Shown here piece by piece: positions 52,839 to 60,933 of a DNA stretch of 64,000 bases (positions are counted from its first letter, which is position 1; each line of letters starts with the position of its first letter). Made by a program: the position numbers and the translations under genes. The stretch covers positions 1,311,501 to 1,375,500 of the forward strand of contig NZ_JAATJM010000001.1 of NCBI RefSeq assembly GCF_011927945.1. Direction: 5' to 3'. The DNA is from Brevundimonas alba. Its GTDB lineage: Bacteria; Pseudomonadota; Alphaproteobacteria; Caulobacterales; Caulobacteraceae. Under the pieces are notes generated by a model. It was not told where the DNA came from, ran no database searches, and saw only the letters and a program-made list of their open reading frames with translations.

Positions 52839-54071
52839 ATGCGTCTCGTCGCTCTCGCCGTCTCCGTCTCCGCCATGGCTCTCGCCGCAGCCTGCGGAGC
52901 GCAGGGACAGCATCAGACCTCCGCGGCGGCGGCCGCCGGCGCCCCGCTCGAAAGCCGTCCCGCCAACGGCGCAGGCCAGCAACCTGCCTTCGCCGGCCAG
53001 ACCCGCGCGCCGGGCGTTCGGACGGAGCAGGCTCTGACGCATGCGGTCGTCGCCTCCGGGCTGGAGCATCCCTGGGGGCTGGCCCTGCTACCCGACGGCC
53101 GCTGGCTCGTCACCGAACGCCCCGGCCGCCTGCGCATCATCACGGCGGAGGGCGGCGTGGGTGAGCCCATCACCGGACTGCCGGCCGTCGATGCGCGAGG
53201 GCAGGGCGGTCTGCTGGACGTCGTCGCCGGTCCGACCTTCGCTGCAGACCGGCTGATCTACTGGAGCTATGCCGAGCCTCGCGAGGGCGGCAACGCCACC
53301 TCCGTCGCCTGCGGCCGCCTGTCCGATGACGGAACCCGGGTCGAGGCGGTGCAGGTCCTCTTCCGCGCCCTGCCGACCTACGATGGCGACAAGCATTTCG
53401 GCTCCTCGCTGGCCTTCGACCGCCAGGGTCATCTGTTCATCACTCTCGGTGAGCGATCCGATGCGCCGATGCGTCCGCAGGCGCAGGACCTGGGCTCCCA
53501 CATGGGCAAGGTCATCCGCATCAACTCGGACGGCTCGGTCCCGCGGGACAACCCGTTCGTCGGACGAGCCGGCGCCCTGCCGGAAATCTGGTCGCTGGGC
53601 CACCGCAACGTTCAGGGCGTCGCCGTTGCGTCCAATGGCGATGTCTGGACTGTCGAGCACGGCACCCGCGGGGGCGACGAGATCAACCTTGACCGCGCCG
53701 GTCTCAACTACGGCTGGCCGGTGATCGCCTATGGCGTCGAATACCGTGGCGGGCCGATCAACGAGGGCGTCACCGCCCGCCAGGGGATGGAGCAGCCCGT
53801 CTACTACTGGGACCCGGTCATCGCCCCGGGCGGCATGGTCGTCTACGACGGAGCCATGTTCCCCGGCTGGCGCGGCAACCTTCTGGTCGCCGGTCTCAAG
53901 GAAAAGCACATCGCGCGTCTGGTGCTCGAGGGAAACCGCGTGGTCGGCGAGGAGCGGTTGCTGACGGACCTTGGCGAGCGGGTCCGCGACGTGGCCGTCG
54001 CCTCCGATGGCGCGGTCTGGGCGATCACCGACGAGCAGAACGGAAAGCTGGTCCGGCTGGCGACGCGCTGA
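52839..54071 (+). CDS. PQQ-dependent sugar dehydrogenase (Asd/YliI-like), periplasmic, 410 aa
   Basis: The protein belongs to the six-bladed soluble aldose/glucose sugar dehydrogenase family, which oxidises sugars in the periplasm with PQQ. A lipoprotein-like signal (VSAMALAAACG) starts it. Family blocks are VASGLEHPWGLALLPDGRWL near residue 70, HFGSSLAFDRQGHLFITLGE, EIWSLGHRNVQG, VEHGTRGGDEINL and NYGWPVIAYG, all standard. I start at ATG 52839, where the signal peptide begins; the frame to 52704 runs back towards the tRNA. No pqq genes are in the window. Confidence 0.92.
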   Translation: MRLVALAVSVSAMALAAACGAQGQHQTSAAAAAGAPLESRPANGAGQQPAFAGQTRAPGVRTEQALTHAVVASGLEHPWGLALLPDGRWLVTERPGRLRIITAEGGVGEPITGLPAVDARGQGGLLDVVAGPTFAADRLIYWSYAEPREGGNATSVACGRLSDDGTRVEAVQVLFRALPTYDGDKHFGSSLAFDRQGHLFITLGERSDAPMRPQAQDLGSHMGKVIRINSDGSVPRDNPFVGRAGALPEIWSLGHRNVQGVAVASNGDVWTVEHGTRGGDEINLDRAGLNYGWPVIAYGVEYRGGPINEGVTARQGMEQPVYYWDPVIAPGGMVVYDGAMFPGWRGNLLVAGLKEKHIARLVLEGNRVVGEERLLTDLGERVRDVAVASDGAVWAITDEQNGKLVRLATR

Positions 54072-54151
54072 CCCCCGCTCATCTTAAGGGTGTGCCGGGC
54101 CTCGAAACGTGCTCAGGTTCACTTGTCAGGGGTGGGCGCGGAGTGAACGTC

Positions 54152-54985
54152 ATGTCGATCGGATGGGTCAGGCTCTCGACGGGCCTCTCGATTGCGGCCT
54201 TTCTCGCCATGGCTCCCGCTGCTTACGGGCAGATGCCGCCTCAGGATGGAACGACCATCACCTTGGGTGGTCAGGGCCGATTGTCGCGCGCCGAATCCGA
54301 GGATCTCGCTGTCTATGAGGCCGCCATGCGGGACTTCGAGTGCCGCGGCTTCGCGGGTCTCGAGGCCAACCGGACCAAGCTGATGCGGTCGCTGGACCGG
54401 GCTCCCGCCACTTACCCGGTGGTCGAACGGACCCGCGACCGTATCATCGTGCGGGTCGCCGACCAGGCGGACGCCCTGATGATGTCTCTGATGGCCGGCG
54501 CAATGGGCGGGGCCGATGACGGCCGCCCGCGGCAGGTCGTGACCCAGGCCAACGTCTACCCGATGATCGCTCTGGTATTGGGCAGCGCCGCGGTGGAGCG
54601 GCAGGACTATGAGGGCGCCATCGTCCTGCTGGATCGCGGTCTCGCGCTTCAGCCGCTGGATCGTTTGTTGCTGGCCGAACGGATCACCGCCCTGCACGGT
54701 CTCGGCAAGTGGGAAGAGGGCCTTCGGGCCGCCGACGAGGCTCTCGCGTCGCAGGACCTGCTCATCGCCAGCCATGCTGCGATGTTCCATCGCAAGCGCG
54801 GTTTCAGCCTGGTCGAACTGGGTCGGCTGGACGAGGCGCAGGCGGCCTACGAGGAATCACTGACGACCGAGCCCGACAACGCCGCGGCGCTTCGCGAGAT
54901 CGCCTACATCGCGGAACTCCGTCAGGGCGCGAAGCCGACCGAGGCTCAGTTCATCGCTCCCGGGGCGGCGCCTTCGGCTCAGTAG
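54152..54985 (+). CDS. TPR-repeat periplasmic protein, 277 aa
   Basis: A signal peptide (VRLSTGLSIAAFLAMAPAAYGQ) leads a helical protein with two to three tetratricopeptide-like repeats (AVERQDYEGAIVLLDRGLAL, then HGLGKWEEGLRAADEAL and VELGRLDEAQAAYEESLTTE). TPR domains hold protein partners. The partner is unknown. I start at ATG 54152, which has GGAG eight bases upstream; longer frames begin inside unrelated sequence. The gene is on the + strand and convergent with dapD, 4 bp between their ends. Confidence 0.82.
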   Translation: MSIGWVRLSTGLSIAAFLAMAPAAYGQMPPQDGTTITLGGQGRLSRAESEDLAVYEAAMRDFECRGFAGLEANRTKLMRSLDRAPATYPVVERTRDRIIVRVADQADALMMSLMAGAMGGADDGRPRQVVTQANVYPMIALVLGSAAVERQDYEGAIVLLDRGLALQPLDRLLLAERITALHGLGKWEEGLRAADEALASQDLLIASHAAMFHRKRGFSLVELGRLDEAQAAYEESLTTEPDNAAALREIAYIAELRQGAKPTEAQFIAPGAAPSAQ

Positions 54986-54989
54986 GGCG

Positions 54990-55847
54990 TCAGTCCCGCA
55001 GCAGTTCGTTCACCCCGGTCTTGGCCCGCGTCTGCGCATCCACGCGTTTGACGATCACGGCGCAATACAGAGACGGCCCGCCATTCGGATCGGCCAGGGC
55101 GCCCGGCACCACGACCGACCAGGCCGGCACCTCGCCGCGGAACACCTCGCCGGTGGCCCGGTCGACGATCTTCGTCGAGCCGGACAGATACACGCCCATG
55201 GCCAGCACCGCCCCTTCGCGGACGATGACGCCCTCGGCGACTTCGGCCCGGGCGCCGATGAAGCAGCCGTCCTCGATGATCGTCGGATTGGCCTGCAGGG
55301 GTTCAAGCACGCCGCCGATGCCGGCGCCGCCGGACAGGTGCACGTTCTTGCCGATCTGTGCGCAGGAGCCGACCGTGGCCCAGGCATCGACCATCGACCC
55401 CTCGTCGACATAGGCGCCGATGTTCACGAAGCTGGGCATCAGCACGGCGTTGCGGCCAATGAAGGCCCCGCGGCGGACGATCGAACCGGGCACCGAGCGG
55501 AAGCCGGCGTCCTGGTAGTGGTTGGCGGTCCAGTCGCCGAACTTGTTGGGCACCTTGTCCCACCAGGGGCCGACGCCCGGCGCATGGCTGGCCGCTCCCC
55601 GGTCGCCGCCACGGACGAGAGTGTTGTCGTTCAGCCGGAACGACAGCAGCACCGCCTTCTTCAGCCACTGATGGGTGGTCCAGACGCCCTCTGCATCCCG
55701 GGACGCCACCCTGGCCTCGCCCGAGTCCAGCATGTCGACGGCCGCTTCCACGGCCTTGCGGGTCTCGCCATGGGTCGAGGACGAGACGTTCGCCCGATCC
55801 TCCCACGCGGCCTCGATCACGGATTCCAGATGGGCGCAGTCGGTCAC
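54990..55847 (-). CDS. dapD: Tetrahydrodipicolinate N-succinyltransferase, 285 aa
   Basis: DapD succinylates tetrahydrodipicolinate in the succinylase branch of lysine and diaminopimelate synthesis. The C-terminal half is a left-handed beta helix of hexapeptide repeats ([20 protein letters not shown], then [20 protein letters not shown] and [15 protein letters not shown]). The N-terminal domain has [10 protein letters not shown]. The length is normal. Its ATG overlaps the stop of the upstream pyrimidine 5'-nucleotidase gene by 4 bp, so argB, nucleotidase and dapD form an operon. Confidence 0.95.
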   Translation of the reverse strand: MTDCAHLESVIEAAWEDRANVSSSTHGETRKAVEAAVDMLDSGEARVASRDAEGVWTTHQWLKKAVLLSFRLNDNTLVRGGDRGAASHAPGVGPWWDKVPNKFGDWTANHYQDAGFRSVPGSIVRRGAFIGRNAVLMPSFVNIGAYVDEGSMVDAWATVGSCAQIGKNVHLSGGAGIGGVLEPLQANPTIIEDGCFIGARAEVAEGVIVREGAVLAMGVYLSGSTKIVDRATGEVFRGEVPAWSVVVPGALADPNGGPSLYCAVIVKRVDAQTRAKTGVNELLRD

Positions 55848-56539
55848 GTCGGGTCTCCCGGCAGGATGGCGGTGGCGAGGAACGGTCCCAGCGCGGCGGC
55901 CCGGTGATCGACGAACGGCGCTTCCGCGTCGAAGGCGTGGGCGCCGACGAGAACGGTGGTCATGCCGATCGCCTTCGCCGGCTGCAGGTTGCGCGCCGTG
56001 TCCTCGAAGAATGCGGCGGACGCGGGCTCCACGCCGAAGCGCTGCGTCATGCGCGCAAAGGTTCTTGGGTCCGGTTTCGGTATCAGGTCGGCGTCCTCGA
56101 GCGAGAACAGGCCGTGGAAGAGGTCGCCCAAGCCCAGTTTCCCGACGACCCGCTCGGCATGCGTCTTGGCCCCGTTCGTGAAGACGATGCGGGGCCCCTG
56201 CAGCCGCTCGATGGCCGCGCGCAGCCCGGGGTCAGGGGTCAGCAGGTCCAGCGGTACGTCGTGGACCTCGGCCAGGAAGTCGACAGGGTCGATCTGATAG
56301 TGCGCCATCAGACCGGCGAGGGAGGTGCCATACTCCCGCAGATAGCTCTTCTGAACCGTCAGGGCTTCATCGGCGGGCAGGCCCACGGTGCGCACGACGT
56401 AGTCGTTGATCCGCTGCTGGATCAGACCCATGAACTGCGACTCGGGCGGATACAGGGTGTCGTCCAAGTCGAAGATCCAGCTGCGCACGTGGCGCAGGTC
56501 CGCGCCGATCTCGGTCGGCTGCGCAGGCTCGGCGGTCAT
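55844..56539 (-). CDS. Pyrimidine 5'-nucleotidase (HAD superfamily), 231 aa
   Basis: This is a haloacid-dehalogenase-type phosphatase. Motif I is [11 protein letters not shown] near residue 23, motif [16 protein letters not shown] near 120, motif III lysine IPKPDPRTF, and motif [19 protein letters not shown]. The LDDTLYP form is typical of the SDT1-like pyrimidine 5'-nucleotidases, which clear UMP/CMP and their oxidised analogues. It lies between argB and dapD with overlaps of 4 bp on each side; the cluster in this order is seen in many Alphaproteobacteria. Confidence 0.88.
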   Translation of the reverse strand: MTAEPAQPTEIGADLRHVRSWIFDLDDTLYPPESQFMGLIQQRINDYVVRTVGLPADEALTVQKSYLREYGTSLAGLMAHYQIDPVDFLAEVHDVPLDLLTPDPGLRAAIERLQGPRIVFTNGAKTHAERVVGKLGLGDLFHGLFSLEDADLIPKPDPRTFARMTQRFGVEPASAAFFEDTARNLQPAKAIGMTTVLVGAHAFDAEAPFVDHRAAALGPFLATAILPGDPT

Positions 56540-57480
56540 CCTTCGGCCTTCACCAGCGTGCCGGCGCCATGCTCCGTGAACAGCTCCACCAGCATGGCGT
56601 GGGGACGCCGGCCATCGAGGATCACGACCGCCTCGACGCCGTCCCGCACCGCCGCCATCGCGGTCTGCAGCTTGGGTATCATCCCGCCGGTCGCGACGCC
56701 GTCCTCGATCAGCTTCGAGGCCTCGCCAACCGTCATCTGGCGGATGATCTCGCCGTCCGCGCCCTTGACCCCCGGTACGTCGGTCAGCAGCAGCATGCGC
56801 TTGGCGTTCAGGGACCCGGCCAGGGCGCCCGCTACGGTGTCGGCGTTGACGTTGAAGGTCTGTCCATCGTCGGCCACGCCGATCGGCGCGATCACCGGCA
56901 CCCAGTCGGCATCCGATTCCAGCAGCCGCACGATCAGCTTCGGATCCACCCGGGTCGGCTCTCCGACGAAGCCCAGATCGACCTCATGCTCGATCATGCT
57001 GTCGGGGTCCTTGCGCGTCCGCCGGGTCTTTTCGACCGTCAGCAGGCCCGCGTCCTTGCCCGACAAGCCGATGCCGCGCACGTCCGCCTTGCGCCCGGCC
57101 ATGGTGATCCAGTGGGCGATCTCCTTGTTGACCGCGCCGGACAGAACCATTTCGGCGACCTGCATGGTATCAGCGTCCGTGACCCGCAGGCCGTCGACGA
57201 AGCTCGACTTCACCCCGGCCTTTTCCAGCATGGCGCTGATCTGCGGTCCGCCGCCGTGGACCACGACCGGGTTCACCCCCATCAGCTTCAGCAGCACGAC
57301 GTCGGCCGCGAACTGTTTCGCCACGGCGCTCTCGCCCATGGCATGGCCGCCGTATTTGATGACCACGGTCTTGCGATCGTAAATCTGGATATACGGCAGC
57401 GCCTCGGCCAGCGTCTTCGCCGTGTCCCAGCCCTGCGCGTCTCCGGCGCGATCTGCGGATTGCCGTTCTGTCTCGTCCAT
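56536..57480 (-). CDS. argB: Acetylglutamate kinase, 314 aa
   Basis: ArgB phosphorylates N-acetylglutamate, the second step of arginine synthesis and its usual feedback-control point. Motifs are [12 protein letters not shown] near residue 30, [13 protein letters not shown] near 65, [13 protein letters not shown] and LLLTDVPGV, all standard for the amino-acid kinase fold. I start at ATG 57480, where the family N terminus begins; ATGs at 57522 and earlier are also in frame. It opens the leftward argB-nucleotidase-dapD operon, divergent from a small zinc-finger-like gene. Confidence 0.93.
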   Translation of the reverse strand: MDETERQSADRAGDAQGWDTAKTLAEALPYIQIYDRKTVVIKYGGHAMGESAVAKQFAADVVLLKLMGVNPVVVHGGGPQISAMLEKAGVKSSFVDGLRVTDADTMQVAEMVLSGAVNKEIAHWITMAGRKADVRGIGLSGKDAGLLTVEKTRRTRKDPDSMIEHEVDLGFVGEPTRVDPKLIVRLLESDADWVPVIAPIGVADDGQTFNVNADTVAGALAGSLNAKRMLLLTDVPGVKGADGEIIRQMTVGEASKLIEDGVATGGMIPKLQTAMAAVRDGVEAVVILDGRRPHAMLVELFTEHGAGTLVKAEG

Positions 57481-57555
57481 CACCCGCGGGTCCGTAAAGC
57501 CAAGCCGTGGCCCTGTCATCATGAAACCGGACCCTTGCGTGACCGTTCCGCCACG

Positions 57556-57741
57556 ATGAACGAGCATGACATCGACGACCGCGACCTGACGCCGTCCGAT
57601 CCGGTCGATCCCGCGACACAGCAGCATCCCGACCCGACTCTCTGTCCTGAATGCCTCGGGGCGGGCGCGCTGCCGTCGGGAGAGGTCTGTCCGGTCTGCG
57701 AAGGGACAGGCAAGGCGACCAACCGCACAGGCGGTGGCTGA
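57556..57741 (+). CDS. Small protein with DnaJ-type CxxCxGxG repeats, 61 aa
   Basis: A 61-codon frame (ATG 57556) has a disordered acidic head and two copies of the DnaJ cysteine motif: CPECLGAG and CPVCEGTG. One zinc could be held by the four cysteines. Small free-standing proteins with this module occur in Caulobacterales and Rhodobacterales, function unknown. It is divergent from argB; the ATG is 75 bp from argB's start and the ribosome site is weak. The protein would be a zinc-binding partner of an unknown factor. Confidence 0.65.
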   Translation: MNEHDIDDRDLTPSDPVDPATQQHPDPTLCPECLGAGALPSGEVCPVCEGTGKATNRTGGG

Positions 57742-57905
57742 CCTCTGCGGGCCGAACCCCGCGGCTTGTCGTTTCCCTCTGCGCCGCTACGCTGACGGTC
57801 GGATTCGTCGGCTGAGTCGTCGCCCGGTCCGGCTCTCCCGCGCAGGATTGCGCGAGGCGAGCTGACCGCGGGGGGTGTCTCGACCGTCGCCACGGAGCAG
57901 GCGGC

Positions 57906-58583
57906 ATGATCGGAGATCGGCGAATCCTGGCCATAGTGCCGGCACGGGGCGGATCGCAGCGGCTGATTTCCAAGAACGCCCTGTCCCTCGCGGGACGCCC
58001 CATGGTGGCGTGGACGCTCGAGGCGGCGCGAGGATCGACGCTGATCGATCATCTGGTTGTCTCCACGGACGACCCGGCCGTGGCGGCCACAGCGACCGAG
58101 CTGGGATGGCCGCCGCCCTTTATGCGACCAGATTATCTGTCCGGCGCCACCGCCTCGGTCATCGACGCCATCGAACACGCGCTGGAGCAGGTCGGCGGCC
58201 GCTGGGACTACATCGTTCTGCTTCAGCCGACATCGCCGCTGCGCACTGCCCGGGACATCGACGCCGCCATCCGGCTTTGCGACGAGACCGGCGCTCCGTC
58301 GGTGATCGGCGTGTCGCCGCTGCCGAAGCCGGCGAATTTCTACGGACGGGTGGACGGGGCCGGTTGCTTCATGCCCGGCGGCGTCGATCTGGAGCGGACT
58401 GTCGTCATCAACGGCGCCGTCTATGTAGGGCGACCCGACATCCTCATGCGCGACCGCACCTTCCAGTCCGAGGGCACGCGAGCCTTCCCGATGCCGTTCG
58501 AGCGCAGCTGGGATGTCGACACGCCCGCCGAGTTCGCTGTTTGCGAGGCGCTTTTCCCGTTCCAGACGACAAACGTCACATAA
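57906..58583 (+). CDS. CMP-acylneuraminate synthetase-like cytidylyltransferase, 225 aa
   Basis: The enzyme activates a nonulosonic sugar (sialic, pseudaminic or legionaminic type) with CTP. The nucleotide motif is IVPARGGSQRLISKN near residue 10, followed by VVSTDD, VVLLQPTSPLRTA (read IVLLQPTSPLRTARD) and the C-terminal ERSWDVDTPAEF. This fits NeuA/PseF-type enzymes. The gene stands alone, with no aminotransferase, sugar synthase or flagellin gene beside it, so the sugar made cannot be told. In Caulobacterales such enzymes often serve flagellin glycosylation. The start has GGAGCAGGCGG upstream of the ATG. Confidence 0.85.
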   Translation: MIGDRRILAIVPARGGSQRLISKNALSLAGRPMVAWTLEAARGSTLIDHLVVSTDDPAVAATATELGWPPPFMRPDYLSGATASVIDAIEHALEQVGGRWDYIVLLQPTSPLRTARDIDAAIRLCDETGAPSVIGVSPLPKPANFYGRVDGAGCFMPGGVDLERTVVINGAVYVGRPDILMRDRTFQSEGTRAFPMPFERSWDVDTPAEFAVCEALFPFQTTNVT

Positions 58584-58753
58584 CGACGTCCCGATCGGCG
58601 CCCGGTTTGAGCCGCTGTAACCGAATGGCCACGCTTGTGTCCGTTTGGACCTTCTTCGTCTCGACCTGGGCCAGCGGGGCTGTTATGAGGGTGCAAGCGG
58701 CGGCTCGTGCGCCGCCTTGAGCAATTCACCTGGGCTGCGGAGGGCATCCACCC

Positions 58754-59926
58754 ATGCGCGTTAAGACTTTCATTCTGGCGTCCAGCGCCGCGGGGGCTCT
58801 GGCCCTTTCGGCCGGCGTCGCGGCTGCCGAGCCGAACGGCTGGTACGGCGCGGTCGATGTGGGCTACCACACGATCGACGACCTGGAACTGGTTTCGCAG
58901 ACCACGGGCCCCCAGTGGGACTTCGAGGTCGATGACGACTGGGCGGCGTTCGCCCGTCTGGGCTACCGTTTCACGCCCAACTGGCGCGTGGAACTCGAAG
59001 GCGGCTACCGCAGCGGTGAAATCGGCACCGTCGTGAACCCGGGCGGCAACGTGCCGACCGGCGTTTGCAACGCCATCCCGGCCGCCGGCCCCTGCGAAAA
59101 CCCCGAAGGCGACATCAGCGCCACCACGCTGATGGCCAACGTCATCTATGACTTCGGCAACGAAGACTCGATGCTGCGTCCGTTCATCGGCCTCGGCGCC
59201 GGTGTCGCGCGGGTCAACACCGAGTTCCTCGGCACCCTCGGCGGCCGTCGCACGACCGCGGTCGGCGCCGACGACAGCTCGACCAAGCTGGCGGCGCAAG
59301 CCATCGCCGGTCTGGCGTGGCAGCTGTCGGACCGGGCTCACCTGGACCTGACCTACCGCTACCTGATGACGAACATGGAGTTCAACACGTTCGTCTCGGT
59401 GGCCGCTGACGCCCCGCTGGTCGGCCCGTTCGCCGGCCGTTACGACGACAGCCACACCATCAGCCTGGGCCTGCGCTATGCGTTCGGCGCCGACGAGCCG
59501 GTCTACACCGCGCCGCCGCCCCCGCCGCCCCCGCCGCCCCCGCCTCCGCCCCCGCCGCCTCCCCCGCCGCCGCCGCCGCCTGCGCGTCCGGTTGCGCGTG
59601 AGTTCGTGGTCTACTTCGACTGGGATCGTTCGGACCTCACGGCCGAAGCCCGCTCGGTGGTCACGCAGGCCGCCAACTACGCCAAGTCGGGCCGTCCGAC
59701 CCGCGTTCTGGTCGTCGGCCACGCCGACACCTCGGGTTCGGCTGCCTACAACGTCGGCCTGTCCAACCGCCGCGCCCGCACCGTTGCGGACGCGCTGGTC
59801 GCCCAGGGCGTCAACGGCGGCGTGATCTCGCTGGACGGCAAGGGTGAAACCGCCCTGGCCCGCCCGACCGCCGACGGCGTTCGCGAGCCTCTGAACCGCC
59901 GCGCCACCATCGGCATCAACTTCTAG
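58754..59926 (+). CDS. OmpA-family outer-membrane protein with 23-proline hinge, 390 aa
   Basis: A signal peptide (TFILASSAAGALALSAGVAAA) leads an eight-stranded beta-barrel domain (YGAVDVGYHTIDDLELV, then RPFIGLGAGVARVN and HTISLGLRYAFGAD). A hinge of 23 consecutive prolines (59513-59581) follows, and then a C-terminal OmpA peptidoglycan-binding domain: EFVVYFDWDRSDLTAEA, VGHADTSGSAAYN and LSNRRARTVADALV. The domain order is standard; the uninterrupted proline run is remarkable. The gene is monocistronic and ends at a strong terminator. Confidence 0.95.
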   Translation: MRVKTFILASSAAGALALSAGVAAAEPNGWYGAVDVGYHTIDDLELVSQTTGPQWDFEVDDDWAAFARLGYRFTPNWRVELEGGYRSGEIGTVVNPGGNVPTGVCNAIPAAGPCENPEGDISATTLMANVIYDFGNEDSMLRPFIGLGAGVARVNTEFLGTLGGRRTTAVGADDSSTKLAAQAIAGLAWQLSDRAHLDLTYRYLMTNMEFNTFVSVAADAPLVGPFAGRYDDSHTISLGLRYAFGADEPVYTAPPPPPPPPPPPPPPPPPPPPPPPARPVAREFVVYFDWDRSDLTAEARSVVTQAANYAKSGRPTRVLVVGHADTSGSAAYNVGLSNRRARTVADALVAQGVNGGVISLDGKGETALARPTADGVREPLNRRATIGINF

Positions 59927-59998
59927 GACGGTTTTCGGGCGCTGCACGAAGCGCCCGGACAACCACCTGGAAGGCCGAACGGCCTGCGACACGACAGC

Positions 59999-60034
59999 AC
60001 CGCCGGTCCCTCACGGGGCCGGCGGTCTTGTTTT
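59999..60034 (+). terminator. Rho-independent terminator of the ompA-family gene
   Basis: A 12-bp stem ACCGCCGGTCCC-TCAC-GGGGCCGGCGGT with a T-run (CTTGTTTT) lies 70 bp after the stop codon of the OmpA gene. It is GC-rich with the loop TCAC and right polarity for rightward transcription. Confidence 0.88.
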
Positions 60035-60108
60035 AGGCGCACGTCGGGTGAACCATCCGACCGCGGCCACCGTATGCTTCAGGTGCGGCGTCCGCGCGGA
60101 GTCTCCCC

Positions 60109-60753
60109 ATGACCAGCCGTCCTCTCGTCAGTTTTGTCTTCCTTGGCCTCGTCGCCTGCTCCCCCGGATCCGCCGAAAGCGCTCCGAACTCACCCCAGGC
60201 GGGCGACACGGGCCGGCGCGAGACGGCCGTGTTCGCCGGCGGATGCTTCTGGTCCGTCGAAGCGAATTTCGAGCGGATCCCCGGCGTGGTCGCCGCGGTG
60301 TCCGGCTTCGCCGGAGGCTCCACGGCCAATCCCTCCTACGAACAGGTCGTCCGCGGCGGGACGGGGCATGTCGAAGCCGTCCAGGTGACCTTCGACCCGG
60401 GCCGGATCAGCTACCGCCAGCTGGTGGACCGCTTCTGGTTGACCATCGACCCCACGGATCCGGACGGCCAGTTCTGCGATCAGGGCCCGTCCTATGCGAC
60501 GGCCGTCTTCGCCAGCCGGACCCAGAAGTCCGTGGCCGAGGCCTCGCGCCGGGCCGCCGCCTCACGCCTCGGTCAGGCGCGGTTTGTCACGCCTGTGCGG
60601 GACGCCGCCCGGTTCTGGCCTGCCGAGGCCTATCATCAGGACTTCGCTCGCCGGAATCCCGCGCGCTATGGGGGCTACAGCCAGTTCTGTGGCAGGACTG
60701 CGAGGCTCCGCGCGGTGTGGGGTGAGGCCGCCGCTTCGTCCGATCACGGATAA
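60109..60753 (+). CDS. msrA: Peptide methionine sulfoxide reductase MsrA, exported, 214 aa
   Basis: The enzyme reduces methionine-S-sulfoxide in oxidised proteins. The catalytic motif is FAGGCFWSVEANF (Cys near residue 46), followed by VSGFAGG, YEQVVRGGTGHVEAVQV and the C-terminal AEAYHQDFARRN, all conserved. An N-terminal hydrophobic stretch ending near LVACSPG is like a lipoprotein signal, so this copy is probably periplasmic. The gene is single. Resolving cysteines typical of cytosolic MsrA are not clearly placed at the C terminus, though one (QFC) near the end is a candidate. Confidence 0.92.
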   Translation: MTSRPLVSFVFLGLVACSPGSAESAPNSPQAGDTGRRETAVFAGGCFWSVEANFERIPGVVAAVSGFAGGSTANPSYEQVVRGGTGHVEAVQVTFDPGRISYRQLVDRFWLTIDPTDPDGQFCDQGPSYATAVFASRTQKSVAEASRRAAASRLGQARFVTPVRDAARFWPAEAYHQDFARRNPARYGGYSQFCGRTARLRAVWGEAAASSDHG

Positions 60754-60933
60754 AGCCAACCATCCACAGACAATCCACCCACAGCGGTGTGTCTCCCGCG
60801 CCACCCGGCCGGACTGTCATATCACTGTCACACGAATGTCGTCCCAGTTTCCGATGGGGCCCGTAGAGGGAGCGGGATTTCAGCCGGCCGAGGCCGGACG
60901 GTGGGCGTTCGCGCTCTTCTTCATCGGGGATAG

